A stretch of 64,000 nt of DNA. Source: Phyto melanocephala. Taxonomy: Eukaryota > Arthropoda > Insecta > Diptera > Rhinophoridae. Under the pieces are notes generated by a model. The model saw nothing but the letters and a program-made list of their open reading frames with translations. It was not told the DNA's origin and searched no databases. The translations under genes were made by a program, and so were the position numbers. The stretch covers positions 5,262,001 to 5,326,000 of the forward strand of contig OW799233.1 of NCBI GenBank assembly GCA_941918925.1, given 5' to 3'. This document shows positions 1 through 11,321 of the stretch, in pieces. Every line of letters begins with the position of its first letter. Position 1 is the first letter of the stretch.

Positions 1-249
1 CGGATTATATAGTTGTCGTATGCAGATTTATTTGCCAAATTGTAGTAAGAACGAGCAATACAGTATTTGGTATATTCTACAGATGATCCGGTCCTTTTAT
101 ATTTCTTATATAACTTATCTGATATGTGCACGAAAAATTTTTTTTTCTCCATTAATTTCTAAATAACTCCAAAACAATAAGAGGTAGAGAAAAATTGTAC
201 TCCACTGAAATAAATCCAATTTTGTTACACATTTTTTGGTGTTTTATAT
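1..249. other. AT-rich stretch, nothing recognised
   Basis: I see no gene, terminal repeat or tandem array here. The short open frames on both strands look like chance frames in AT-rich DNA. The following repeat may extend back into this segment, but its 5' end cannot be fixed. Confidence 0.4.
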
Positions 250-706
250 TTGAAAATCGGATGACTGGTTCTCGACTTAGGATTAAATATGTGTCCGTAC
301 CTGACTTATTTAGAAGGAAAAATTTGCCACGCCCATAAATCGCGATCTGATGGAAAAAAGCTGACAACGGATTTGAGTTCAGCGCATCAAAATCCATATA
401 GTCCACATAGTTTTATTAAATGGAGGATTTTGCTGCAGAGCAGTGTTATTAAAAATGTAAAATCCAAGATGGCTTCTAAAACAAAACGGCGGACAAATTT
501 TTTTAACCTCATCAATATGGGTATCAAATGAAGAGCTTGACTAGTTGAATACAGTTAAATACGTAAAAATTAAAAATCGAGTATGGCGTCAAAAATAATA
601 AAGAAAAATGGCGTATAACATGAAATATAGGTTAAGCTACGATGTGGGATTATACCAATGTTCATATTATCAGATTCGGCACGGCCGTATATAGCACTCC
701 TACTTG
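250..706 (+). mobile_element. Degenerate DINE-1-like Helentron remnant
   Basis: The segment ends in the family's diagnostic 3' terminus: the hairpin ATTCGG/CACGG/CCGtAT at about 673-690, then ATAGCACTCCTACTTG. The body holds phrases of the type 'aagatggcttc' and 'aatatgggtatcaaatgaagagcttgactagt'. The second phrase is found reverse-complemented at about 51820-51850, so both loci belong to one subfamily. There is no coding capacity. The 5' end is uncertain, and about 250 is where similarity begins. Such elements are moved by Helentron rolling-circle proteins encoded elsewhere. Confidence 0.6.
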
Positions 707-1788
707 CTTGTTGTTCACATAATCATCGAATACAAATAAATCTAATTAAGGCAGAAAACATATTTTTAATTTATTATTTTTGATTAAAAATATATAAAAT
801 AAAAAATAAAATTTATTTATGAATTTAATTTTTAGAAATCAAAAAATAAAAGCTTTGAGAAAGTGAAAAATATTTTAATCTTTAACAAAGTCGAACCGTT
901 TAGCTTTGGGAATAGTTTGGACTTGGAATATATATTAGGATTTATAAATGATTTGAAGATGACATGAAAGTTATGTTTAACAAAACATAATGTTTTAATT
1001 AAATTAAATTTAATATGTGAGGAACATAATTTAGTTAATTTTCGTTTTCTTTCAAATTTCCAAGTGTGTTCAGTTTGTTCTGAACAAATTGGCATTTTTT
1101 GCGAATTTTGCCAGCCATTACTGCACATATATCACGCATCAATATACAGAATTATTATACCCTTTATACGAGATATATTCAAGTTTGTTATTCTGTTAGT
1201 AATTTCTACATTTAATAGTTTTGAAATCTATAAAGCATTTATATATTTTGAATACTTCTAGATAGAGGAATTGACTTAGCTAAGTCCATCTGTCCATGTT
1301 GAAATAAATCTTCTTACGTTTGCATACATAAAATATACCTTTGGCAATATATGCGGAAGATCTTGGTCAATTACTGACTAATATATCGGTGGATAAAAAA
1401 CTAAAAAAGACATATAAAAAGTTTAAATTATAGATTTCCTAAATAAGTTGGGGGCACAGTTGCATTATATAACTGTCAGGTATGATTATTACATGACGGT
1501 CCAAACTATGTGAAGGTTTTATAAAATTCAGCATAGCCGAATGAAGAGCTCTTAATTGTTTTATATTTGTTTATTTTTTGCAGAGAATATTGTAATTAAC
1601 ATAACATTTTAACTTTTTTTTAAATATTCGCAAACAAACATTAATGCATGATTAGCCTTATGCATAAATGTATCAATATTAACTTTATTTATTTTCCGTA
1701 ATATATTGTTAATAAAAGTGAAATAAAATATTTTATTTTATACGATTATTATATATTTTAATAATGTAAGTATATGCATACATAAATT
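707..1788. other. AT-rich gap
   Basis: About 1.1 kb of AT-rich sequence. The short frames at 832-1128 and 1064-1261 lack codon bias and overlap on opposite strands, so I treat them as chance. No repeat boundary or RNA gene is recognised. Confidence 0.4.
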
Positions 1789-2641
1789 TTTATACCCTTC
1801 ACACAGTGAAAAAGGGTATATATAGGTTTGTCATTCCGTGTGAAATTTCTACAATTTTGATTTTCGACCCCATAAAGTATATATTTTCTGAAAGCTTATG
1901 AATAGGGGAGTCGATTAAGCCCTGTCAGTCTGTCCGTCTGACCGTCTGTCCGTTTGTATGTTGAAATCAACTTTTTGAAGCCCCCCGACATCGCTTGGAC
2001 TCGGGTGAGGTATTAAAATATCAGAAATATTCGGGAGTAGATCGGTATTGAAAATCAGTAACATCGGTACATAAATAACTGAGATATGAGCAAAAACCCA
2101 CGACAACCTTGATTTTTTTCACAAAAACAACATTACAACAACAACATACATACATACAAACGTGTATACTAATTAGAGAAAACGTGGCATCGAATCCCAG
2201 CTGAGGCAACAAAAATTTTTTTTTTATTTTTTATATTTTTTTTTTAATTTTTTTTTAAATTTTTTTTTTATTTTTTATTTAATATATTATTTATATTTTT
2301 ATTATTATTTTTTTTTTAATTTTTTTTTTAATTTTTTTTTTAAATATTTTTTTTTGTTTTATATTTATTATATATATTTTAATTATTTAAAAAATTTTTT
2401 TTTTTAATTTTTTTTCTTAATTTTTTTTTAAATTTTTTTTTTAAATTTTTTTTTAAATTTTTTTTTTAACATACATACGTAAATTTATAATTTTACAATG
2501 GGATGTTTTTATATTTGTATGTGTTTTATATGTATGTACGTATTTCATGTGGGATGGTGATACAAACTACTGTTATTGCATGACTACACGTTGTGAAGGG
2601 TATATAAGATTCGGCACGGCCGAATATAGCGCTTTTACTTA
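1789..2641 (+). mobile_element. DINE-1-like Helentron-associated element, copy A1
   Basis: Full-length, non-autonomous rolling-circle element. It begins TTTTTATACCCTTCACAC, has an early 'gaccccataaagtatatat' block, a CTGTCCGTCTGACCG tract (about 1921-1957) and then 'gttgaaatcaac'. It ends with GTGAAGGGTATATAAG, the hairpin ATTCGG-CACGG-CCGAAT (about 2610-2627) and ATAGCGCTTTTACTT. The internal inverted pair TATACCCTTCAC / GTGAAGGGTATA is characteristic of the family. Between 2215 and 2470 the element has gained a low-complexity T-rich tract made of T8-10 runs broken by AA. A 'catcgaatcccagctgag' block lies just before the tract and recurs in copies A2 and A3. No protein is encoded. Confidence 0.85.
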
Positions 2642-3250
2642 TTTTTAACTAAACTTTACCTTCAATTTAATATTTAAAATTTCCTCATGCTTTTTATGTT
2701 ACAAACATTTGTTTTTCATAATTTAATTGCAATTAACATTAAGAAGAGAGGCATACTAAAGCTTTTAAAAATTTTATTCGTTAGTTGGCAGTAATAATTA
2801 TTAATTTGAATTTAACTTTCTTTTAGAATACTAAAGTATAAGTTGAAATCATTTACTCACACCAGTTGATTGAAAATATCAAGACTATTATAACAATTAA
2901 CTGCAGCATAATTTAGGGGGTTGGGTTGTTTAAGCTGTTTTCATAACCTTATATCAGCGATTGCCAAACGAAGCGTTTGGTTTTCGGTATTTGGCTGTAA
3001 CGATGTGCGTTCACTGAACTAAATTACTTATGGAAAACCAAATATTCGCTCCATTTTTTTGGCCAAGATATAAAAACTCAGCAACTGAAAATAATGTCAT
3101 AAATTTTTGTTACAGTTATTGTTTGGAAAATAATGTAATTTTTCTTTTAATTTTTTTCTAAACTTTTTTTAAAATATTTTTTTAAATTTTCAAGTTTTAT
3201 ATATTGTTGCCTAAATTGCAAAACTAACTAACTTGGATACAAATTTGAAA
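2642..3250. other. AT-rich gap
   Basis: About 600 bp between two rolling-circle elements with no recognised gene. A GC-richer patch at about 2945-3010 contains a small local repeat (cgaagcgtttggttttcggtatttgg) of unknown origin. Confidence 0.4.
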
Positions 3251-3745
3251 TCTACGCTTTAACTAATTTCTGTTTGTTTTATAAAAATATGTCACTATTT
3301 GTGTTTGTGTTTGTGATTAAACTCCTCCAAAATGGCTCGACCGATTTTCATAAAATTTTGTGTGCATATCGGGTAGGTCTGAGAATCGGTCAACATCTTT
3401 TTTTCATACCCCTCAACGCCACGCATTTTTTCATGCCCCCTTTACGCCTACTTTAACGCCCACTTTTTCAATGGAGTTCTATAGGTAGAAAACAAGAAGC
3501 AAAATAAAGAAGTAAAGGAAACACCCAAACATTGTTTAAACTGTAAAAATAACAATCTATTTATGAAATAAATTGCAATTCAAGATATTATAAAATAAAC
3601 ACACAAAAAAGTGTATAATTAGCAATAAAAGAAACATCTAATAGCTGTGAAAAACAAATAAAACACAAGTTATTTTTATTGAACTAAAAAAAATATTTCC
3701 TAGAAATAATTTATATGGCAGACTAACATTTGCCGGGCCAGCTAG
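3251..3745 (+). mobile_element. Small non-autonomous Helitron
   Basis: The element runs from A|TCTACGCTTTAACT to GCCGGGCCAGCTAG|T, which fits the Helitron rule of 5' TC, 3' CTRR and insertion between A and T. The body has the widespread phrase 'atggctcgaccgattttcat' followed by 'aaattttgtgtgcatatcggg'. A weak subterminal hairpin (GGCA...TGCC) precedes CTAG. It has no coding capacity, and the 60-codon frame at 3274-3456 is incidental. The 5' end is less certain than the 3' end. Confidence 0.6.
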
Positions 3746-4690
3746 TATAGTATGCAGTCTAGAATACAAACAACTACTTTTCAGTATTTTTTTTTCTTGA
3801 ACTCAATTTTGCTCGAAAACTACTGAACAGATTTGATGAGAATTTGGTGTGAAGTCACTTCTTAACCTGAGTTGTATTTAGAGTGAAATTAAATTTTCTG
3901 TTTTAAATATTTTTATGAATAAAACAAACATTTATATGGCTTTAAAAGATTAGTAAAAATAAGCAGTTGAATCGAAGGTCACAAAGAAGAAATTAATGTT
4001 AAAACTTGCACTAGCAGCAACATAATAATAAAATTTTAATAAAAACAACATTTGGCTTACAAGTTTCTTCAATTAAAATTTTTAGTCTACTCAGACACGC
4101 CACATGTATGTACAAGCGTAACGTAAAAGGGTCTCAGTTGATTTTGGTTATTCTTTTTTTTTGTCGTTCTCCTAAAGTGAAGGTGTCTTCCTCTATACAA
4201 GGACATTTTAAAGGGTAAAAATTTCAAAATACAGCAATAATAATGATTGTGTAAAATTTATATTCATGTTTTTGGGTTTCGTTTAAGCAACTGTTTTATT
4301 ATTGAGTTTAAATTTTTGGCTTCGAAAACAGTGCTTATAAATATTTTGCTTAAAATTGAAATTTTATCACCCACATAAAACATCAAATACACTTAAATGT
4401 TTAACAAATTTTCACATTCTCTCACAGTTGGCATACATACACACATATATGTTAGCACAAGTACATACGTTTTAGCCTTTTCACATTTGACACTAGAGCC
4501 AAGAGCGTTGTTTTATCGAACATTCAAAAACCCTTAAGAGATTTAGTTTCTTATAAAATAAAATTTTATTGATTGTACAAGACAATACACAAGTAATAGG
4601 GCTTAGAAAATATGTATGCAAGCAGTACGCGTACAAAACTATTCCCCGAAGGTATATTGAATTTATAGTCGTTTTGTTTTTGTATTTCAG
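3746..4690. other. AT-rich gap
   Basis: No gene recognised. At about 3780-3860 there is a phrase (ctactgaacagatttgatgagaa) of the kind found in other rolling-circle repeats, so a degraded element may begin right after the Helitron. The rest is AT-rich, with short ACAT runs near 4435-4450. Confidence 0.35.
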
Positions 4691-4734
4691 CAAATTATTT
4701 TTGCTTAACAAAGCACTTTTCTTTCCATTAATCG
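4691..4734 (+). other. Candidate 44-nt exon (splice-site pair)
   Basis: A pyrimidine-rich tract ending in tttttgtatttcag is followed by 44 nt open in one frame (KLFLLNKALFFPLI) and then by a consensus donor, atcg|gtaagt. A good acceptor and a good donor at this spacing could mark a small exon of a long-intron gene. AT-rich fly introns produce such pairs by chance and the peptide matches nothing I know, so this is only a lead. Confidence 0.15.
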
Positions 4735-4903
4735 GTAAGTACAAACTCTCTGCTACTTGTTAGCAAATATATAGACAGATACACAAAATAAGTGTGTCTG
4801 TAAAGAAAATATCAAAAAAAAAAAATATTCTTTCTGTAGCGAAAAAAAAAGTAAGAAGAAACAGTTGTAGTTTCCATACTTATGTATGTCTGTCCATAAC
4901 TAA

Positions 4904-5134
4904 AGAGCAGCACGTTTTAACAATAAAAACCATTATACAATCGACAATGGAGTAGGACATGTGATATTTGATGATTTGCAAAATGACACAATTGTGTCAG
5001 CAACAGTAACATCACCAAAATCAACAACAGCAACAACGACAACATCTCCATCATCATGTTTTACTTGTTCATTATCTCAAAGACAAGTAATGCTACAATA
5101 TTTTATGTATCAGCGTGTGTGCACAAGAATGTAA
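4904..5134 (+). other. Open, exon-like segment of 76 codons without ATG
   Basis: The frame is open from just after a TAA at 4901 to a TAA at 5132-5134. The middle reads like protein (NGVGHVIFDDLQNDTIVS), followed by a Ser/Thr-rich run encoded by CA-rich codons. A possible donor (gtaatg) follows the SQRQ codons at 5087. The first methionine is late, so if coding this would be an internal or terminal exon. CA-rich repeats are common in fly non-coding DNA and the acceptor side is poor. Function unknown. Confidence 0.2.
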
Positions 5135-7085
5135 TGCCTGTTTGAATTATATGTTGCTGCTATTTCCTAGCTTGTGTCTGTACGCTCTAACACTGTGTTC
5201 ATGCAGAGGACATTGAGCATTCTGCAAGAGAACAAACATCACAAGATCCAATGGAACAAATTGCGAAATAGAAAATACAAATTTTTAAATGATATTTACA
5301 AATTCAAATGGAAGTAGAAACATTTGGGGGAAACATAGAAATGAATTGAAACGCATGCAAGTAGTTGACTGATAGCAAGTAGTAGAACGTACAACTTGAT
5401 TCTGAACCGAATGTTCTTCCGAACTGTCACAGACAGTTTTTAATGAGTGTTAAATGCAGGACGTTTAAATGCCTGTGCGTGTACATACTTCGATACATGT
5501 GTATGTGTCAAGTAAATTTTAACAAGATTTGCAGAAGAAATAGCATTTTATTATTAAATTAAAAACTAAATGAATGTGGTTGCAAAAAAAATTTATAAGG
5601 AAAGAAAGATTAATTTTTTACTTGAAGTTATGATTTCACAGGGAGAAGGGAGGGATAAGTCGAAAATCAAGTTTTAAAGCTTAGAAAAGAAAATGCTTGA
5701 TTTTGATGGGACCCTTTATGCAAGAAGGTTTTATAAAAATATTCTTTAAACATCAAACTTTTGTTTTTTAACTTTTCTTTAGTCTACTTAGCTTTATTTT
5801 TAATATTTGCCTTTAATCCTGTGATGGGTGAAAGTTTGAATGTTTGTATTATACACATCAATCGTATTCTTTTTGTACTAAATTGGGAAAATTACATGAT
5901 TCATTTACATATAAAAACTGTTTCTATTTAAAACATTTGCATTTCTTCAAATATTTACGAGAAGTTTTCTTATTGACATACCAAAAGTATCCTCATTATT
6001 TTTTTTTAAAATATTGAGATAAAATTTCAGTTTTTTCTTCGTCCAACTAATCGGATGTTCTTGTTTTAGCTTTTGGATTTTTTAATTTTGTCATTGCCCT
6101 TAAAAAGCCGTTAGGTAAGATTTTTGAGTTGAAAATTGGGATATTTGGAGCAAAACTTTAGTTGCTGTACACTAGGGCATATTGAGTCATTTGGGTGCCG
6201 TCAAAACTAGGTCCTACAGCAGCAAAAGCTTTGATTTAACGTACACATGATGCAAAAAGAGACTCTGGTTAAAATACTGGTCACTTATATATAAAACCAT
6301 ATATATAATGGCCAACAATGACCATAAAATAACAGCAGCATATGGTGATTTTTTTTTTTGAAAACTTTTTTCGTTTTCTGGCGTTTTCTGGCGTTTTTAT
6401 TTCCAGGATAATATAAAGATCCATTATAATAGTTCAATATTTTTTGGATAATTAAACTGTACTGTAGTTTAAGCAGAAGAAAGAAAATATTAAAAATATA
6501 ATATTTAAATGTACTTTTGCTTAACTATCTCTAATCGCCTTTGAATGTTGCTTTAAGTAATTTAATAGCATGACCATGTTAAAAGGCTTATCTCATTTTT
6601 TGTTTATCTAACTAAATTCAATAATTTATTATGTATTATTAGCATAAAAAAGATATTACTTATGTTGTATTATTCACTAAAAAACATTAGAAAAGCAAAT
6701 AAAGCTGCTTTAACACTCATGCGTATGACACACATTAATTCAATATTAATCATACGCCACATATGAACATTTCATATTAAACATTTATCAAAGAAAATAT
6801 CTTGGTGAGTACAAACAACGTTACCGTTAGGGCCACTAAAGTAGCATTTTGGCACTTGCTTGGATACTTGTGAGATACTTGTACAAAATGCCCCCAAATG
6901 TGATAATTTTTTAAAATTCGCGCTACTTTTTTGATACTTTTTACAGAATGAGAAGATAATTTTGTGTGCCTTTTTTTTAAATTCTCATCCTTAATATGCA
7001 ATCTAATCCTTTGTATGTACATTACACTGTCTTAATATGTATGTAATTCAAACTGAATTCGTACAGGTGAAATTGTCCGCCCAGC
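5135..7085. other. Gap without recognised genes
   Basis: Two overlapping frames at about 5170-5320 are open for 20-48 codons, one after a plausible acceptor (tgttcatgcag), but they cannot both be coding and neither resembles a known family. The rest is AT-rich sequence with no inverted repeats or transposase traces that I can see. Confidence 0.35.
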
Positions 7086-7088
7086 TAA

Positions 7089-7396
7089 AGGAGCTAATGC
7101 ACAACATATTTTTTACATCTGACTTGTCAAATTCTCCACTGCTAATACAAACATGTCGTGTGTTACCTTTAAAACATTTCTTCTGTAAAAAAACATGTGT
7201 TGAGACATCTGACAAAACTTTAATAAGAGTACGCTCTATTTTCCTCTGTAAAAACATGTGACATCAGTCGTTGGCAGAAATCTCTGGTGCTGCAAAGCAG
7301 TCAGCGTAGAAGTACAACTTTGACAGACATGTAGATTTACATATGTCTCACAAATTTTAAAGTCAGATGTAAAAAACATGCCGTTTATTATAGCCT
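7089..7396. mobile_element. PIF/Harbinger-like MITE, 308 bp, TAA duplication
   Basis: Direct TAA repeats at 7086-7088 and 7397-7399 border an element whose ends are inverted repeats. The left end reads AGGAGCTAAT and then TTTTTTACATCTGACTT. The reverse complement of the right end reads AGGCTATAAT and then the same TTTTTTACATCTGACTT. The internal part repeats the words ACATCTGAC and AAAACATGTG several times, so the element is itself built from short direct and inverted repeats. The 3-bp TWA duplication is typical of PIF/Harbinger. It encodes no protein; open frames across it on both strands are shadows. Confidence 0.7.
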
Positions 7397-7399
7397 TAA

Positions 7400-8438
7400 T
7401 GGGGAACTCTACTTTCAAGCCTCGTGAATATAAAATTATTTAATATTTTTTTGTAAATAGTATTTGGCAGAGAATATGACATCAAATTCGGCGTTGAAAA
7501 TACCTCTATGAATACGCCCTAATAGAATCTTTTTTTCTCATGCTTGGTAAGCTTAGGTTTATGTGTTTTGAGACTGCAAATACTTATGTTCAAGACACGT
7601 TTAATATGTTATATGAAGCCGAGAATTCAGACATAGTCAAATAATCAAACTTCGTAAAAGAAAGAATATTGTAAATTTGTTTAAATGCAGTTTGACAATT
7701 GTAAGTTAAGCTACTGATGATCAGTAATGTTGGATTTCTTAATGTGCCTTTATTATGGCCGTAAGAAATGAAAAAATGTGCGTGCAAATATTTAAAATAA
7801 TATACCATTTGTTTATTTCAATGCTTCAAATAAATTTTAAAAGTTGTTTGATTTTAAGTGGTTTTTTGTACAGTGATACTTTTTACAAAAATACTTGCAT
7901 ACTTTGTTTATATTTTTACTTTAAAACAAAAAAGACGCTGGTTTCATTTATATATATTGTATGGAAGAGTGTAGAGCATTTAAGTATAAATTGATTTATC
8001 AGCCTTTAATCCACATCCACAATTATTATCAAACACTGTAACAGGTGAAGAAGGCTCAGCAGAATCTGAAGACGGTAGTATTTTTTTTGTCGAATAATGA
8101 GAATTTTGAGGAGTAAAATAAATTACAAAAATGTAAGGAATTACTGAAAGAATGAGAAATAAAATATATGAAAATGACTGAAACTTGAAGAAGGAACAAA
8201 ACGAGCAATTTGTGTACTTTATAAGCTGCTCCTAAAGCAAAAAACATTTATAGAACTTTAAAATATCATCTTCTGTCTTCAAATTGCGTATAATACAATG
8301 GTATCTTTTAATTATAACGCCGTTATAACTTACGATATGTAAGTATATACCTTGTTATTTAAGAAATAATTATTAATTTTTTTTAATACAGTATATAAAT
8401 GGAGAGTATTTTTAGTTTAGTTATGAAAAATAATATAT
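7400..8438. other. AT-rich gap
   Basis: About 1 kb with no recognised gene or repeat. Short frames on opposite strands (7590-7808, 7755-7994) overlap and look accidental. Confidence 0.4.
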
Positions 8439-8439
8439 C

Positions 8440-9098
8440 GCAAGTGGTGGCCATTTTATGCTTCGCCAATTCGTGCTCTTTCTAACACATTTTCCATAAC
8501 CTTTCGCAAAACTTCAGGTGCTGTGTTGTTTATTTCGTCGCGTATATGACTTCTTATTTGCTGGATGGTTGTACGCTTATTAATGTAGACTTTTCCTTTC
8601 AAATAACTGCAAAGCAAACAGTCTAGAGCGTTAAAATTCGGTGAACGCGTTGGCCAATTAAAATCACTTGCACGCGAAATCAGTCGTTCATTAAAGATGT
8701 CCCGTAAAAGAGAATTTTGTTGCTTGTAGTGTGCGCTGTGGCTCCATCTTGTTGGAACCATACCTGCGGATGGTTTTTTATGGCTGGCCTTAAAAAATTT
8801 TCTAACATTGTCCGCTATCTAATACCATTGGCGAAAACGGCGACTCCATAATCACTTAAAAAAAATAAGGACCAATTATCCTTTCCGATGCACCGTTCGT
8901 CCTCTGCCAGCACCAGAAAGGTTCCTTACTGCCCCTCGTTGTCGAAAATTTGCAACCAGACGGTTTATTTTTGATTCTGAGGGTCCAACCCGCACATTAA
9001 GATAACGACGATATGCATGCTGAGTCAAAACAATTGATCGTTGATTTGAAAAAAAAAGCACAAGAATTAGGCACGTTGTTCAAATCGGTACTGCTTCA
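8440..9098 (-). pseudogene. Mariner-type transposase fossil with internal deletion
   Basis: Reading leftwards from an ATG at 9098, the N-terminus (MKQYRFEQ..) and helix-turn-helix region are recognisable (SKINRLVANFRQRGAVRN, about 8890-8990). The sequence then jumps to 'IGPYFF' (about 8875), so the middle with the first catalytic Asp is deleted. It continues through WFQQDGA (second Asp) and a frameshift to NWPTRSPNFNALD, where the usual D-L-T-P-L-D is altered, and on to the C-terminal block ending near 8440. Premature stops and at least two frameshifts make it non-functional. It belongs to the IS630-Tc1-mariner superfamily with the W-P-x-R-S-x-D-L-x-x-L-D signature. No convincing terminal repeats were found. 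Confidence 0.8.
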
Positions 9099-9692
9099 TT
9101 TTAAATTCCCCAAGTCTTTTTTACAAAATACTGAGAAGAAAAGAAAAAATTATAATAAAAAAGTTATAAGCAATTCAAACCCCTTCGGTAGTTTTGGGCC
9201 TCCCAGTATATACATGTGTATATCAGAATTATAGTATTAAAATATTTTTTGGCTTATTATTGTTGTATGCTAGTGCTTTTCTTGTTTATAGTTTTTTAAA
9301 TGCAATTTTAATTTTTAAAACAAATTAAACAAAATTCATTAAAAAATACGCGTTGATGTACTTAGAGGTCCCCCTTTTTTTAAATCCCCATTTTTTCTGC
9401 CACCTGTAATTCCCATTTGTTGATACTTTTAAAAAAATATTCAATAGTAACTCTTCATACAAAAATATTTATATAACATTAAACATATTGTACTGCTTTT
9501 TAAAAAAAATAAAAAATGAAAAGAAATAAAAGTTTGTTTCTTGCAAGAAATTGCCGAAGGGAGTAAAAAAAACCTAAAAATTTATATTTAATAAATTTTC
9601 GGACCCTATATGATAAGTAGTAGGTAGTTGTACTACGTTAATATATATTTTCATAAATAAACTTAAAGAAAAACTTAATCTCAAATTAATGA
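9099..9692. other. AT-rich gap
   Basis: No recognisable gene. It contains poly-A/T runs and a duplicated-looking 'cccctttttttaaatccccattttttc' tract near 9370. Part of it may be the 5' flank of the mariner fossil. Confidence 0.35.
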
Positions 9693-11168
9693 GATAAAAA
9701 CAAGAGGTGTAAAATTACCACAAGCTATCCCATCTTTCGGAATAAGACAATTAAGATTGATAAAAAGGTCAAATACCTAGGAATAGTACTTGATTGGAGA
9801 CTATCCTGGAAGGACCACATTCAATGTAAAGTGGAGAGAGCTCAAAGAATATGGGCCCTCTGCAGAAGAGTGATTGGCTCAAAATGGGGCTTAAGCCCAA
9901 GGATGACACATTGGCTATATACGAGTGTACTGCGGCCTACAATTACGTACGCTTCGTTAGTATGGTGGACATCCTTAGAGAAGAAGGTGAATATAAAACC
10001 TCTTCAAAAGATTCAGAGACAGTGCTGCATTAGTATTTGCGGCGCCATGAGGACCACATCGACAATGGCCATTGAGAATATATTATCCATTTGGCCTATT
10101 GAGATACAGGTAAAATATGAAGCGGCCTTAGCTGCCACAAGATTAATGGCAATAGATGAGTGGCTTATAAGAGAACATAAGACCAGATACCAAAGAATAA
10201 CGGATATCTTACCGATAGGAAATATTACAGAATTAATATGTGATAAAATCCCGATGAGATATGAGAATATTAACTGCATCACCATTATACCGGAAGAGGG
10301 AGAATGGGATGAGATAATCAGGATGGGAAACACCCACGGAATCGATCTTTATACAGACGGTTCAAAGATTGGTGACCAAACTGGAATGGGCTTATACGAC
10401 ATAAGCCGAAATAGAGGCAAATACTTCCGTCTACCAGATCACAACACTATTTTTCAGGCTGCGATCATGGCGATTACGGAAGGAATTAAATGGATAAAGG
10501 AAACGAATAGCGAAACTCCGATTCGTATCTTTACGGATAGCCAATCAGTGATTAAGACATTGAGAAAGGAGAAAGTTGAATCCCGGAACGTTTTGCAATG
10601 CAAGAGTGAGATAAACTCATATGCAAATTGTGAACATCTGGAGATAATATGGATACCAAGCCATCACGGGCTGATCGGAAACGAGAAAGCCGACAAATTA
10701 TCCAAAATGGGAGCTCTTTTGAGTACTATAACTTTGGAGAACGCAAAACCCTTTAAACGACTTAAGGATGAACTTAAATGTTGGGCGATGGAGAAACATG
10801 TCAGAAAATGGCAAAGCACTGATGTCGGTAAGGTGACAAGAACACTCTGGGGTGACCCAAATCTTGGGAAGTCAAAGGAGATTTTGAGACTAAGTAGACC
10901 TACACTTAGGAAATTAACCGGTGTAATTACAGGTCATACGGAGTTGAGAACTCATTTAGCACGCATGGGATTGTCTGAGGAGACGACATGTAGAGCTTGT
11001 GAGGAAGAGGATGAGACCCTGGTACACTACCTCTGTCATTGTCCTGCGTTTGGGCATATTAGGCGCGAAAATTTTACAGTAGATAATATGCCGAACTTGG
11101 AATACCTGGGGAACTCGAACTGGAGATCCATAAGGCGTTACATTGAGGGGACTGGTTTCTTGGACTAG
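9693..11168 (+). CDS. Retrotransposon pol C-terminus (RT thumb, RNase H, CCHC)
   Basis: The frame is open from 9693 through the stop at 11166-11168 (about 490 codons, uninterrupted); there is no native start because the element is truncated. In order: the RT connection motif KYLGIVLDWRLSWKDHI (about 9765-9820); the conserved GLSPRMTHWLYTSVLRPTIT (about 9889-9948); and an RNase H domain with LYTDGSKI (about 10348), FTDSQSV (about 10531) and the SHHGLIGNEKAD loop (about 10660). A C-terminal zinc knuckle follows (CRACEEEDETLVHYLCHC, about 10990-11043). The RNase H position normally filled by catalytic Glu (FQAE) reads FQAA, so that domain is probably inactive. The GTG at 9831 is not a true start. 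Codon use is richer in GC than the surroundings. It looks like a recent insertion. Confidence 0.85.
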   Translation, partial: DKNKRCKITTSYPIFRNKTIKIDKKVKYLGIVLDWRLSWKDHIQCKVERAQRIWALCRRVIGSKWGLSPRMTHWLYTSVLRPTITYASLVWWTSLEKKVNIKPLQKIQRQCCISICGAMRTTSTMAIENILSIWPIEIQVKYEAALAATRLMAIDEWLIREHKTRYQRITDILPIGNITELICDKIPMRYENINCITIIPEEGEWDEIIRMGNTHGIDLYTDGSKIGDQTGMGLYDISRNRGKYFRLPDHNTIFQAAIMAITEGIKWIKETNSETPIRIFTDSQSVIKTLRKEKVESRNVLQCKSEINSYANCEHLEIIWIPSHHGLIGNEKADKLSKMGALLSTITLENAKPFKRLKDELKCWAMEKHVRKWQSTDVGKVTRTLWGDPNLGKSKEILRLSRPTLRKLTGVITGHTELRTHLARMGLSEETTCRACEEEDETLVHYLCHCPAFGHIRRENFTVDNMPNLEYLGNSNWRSIRRYIEGTGFLD

Positions 11169-11321
11169 TCCGTTATTTATGGGAAATTATGTTTATGGTT
11201 TTTTTGTTTGGGAATTCCGTTTTCCACATGGAGCGCACAACATGCCAACTGGGCATAGGTGTATACCTGTCATGGGTTTGGGCTTTTATACCCCTCCTTT
11301 TCAACCTAACCTAACCTAACC
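9693..11321 (+). mobile_element. 5'-truncated non-LTR retrotransposon with RNase H
   Basis: The element comprises the C-terminal part of its pol ORF (9693-11168), a 3' UTR of about 140 bp (11169-11304) and a short tail of three CCTAA-type repeats (about 11305-11321). The 5' end is truncated within the reverse-transcriptase region, as expected for incomplete target-primed reverse transcription. The UTR block from 'atgccaactgggcata' to 'ccttttcaacct' recurs at 47853-47923. RNase H behind the RT points to the I/LOA group; the exact clade is an inference. Confidence 0.85.

Noticed and set aside
2160..2225. tRNA-like B-box word 'gcatcgaatcccagctgag' (also at 36519 and 27205)
   Set aside because: No A-box or cloverleaf could be drawn; it is a fixed internal part of the DINE-1-like family.
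8300..9180. Terminal inverted repeats for the mariner fossil (TTATAACTT words at about 8323 and 9163)
   Set aside because: Only 9-10 bp match in AT-rich DNA with no TA-bounded ends; not strong enough.
11305..11321. CCTAA repeats as a telomere or interstitial telomeric sequence
   Set aside because: Only about three units, exactly at the 3' end of a retrotransposon and echoed by its second copy; they are the element's tail.
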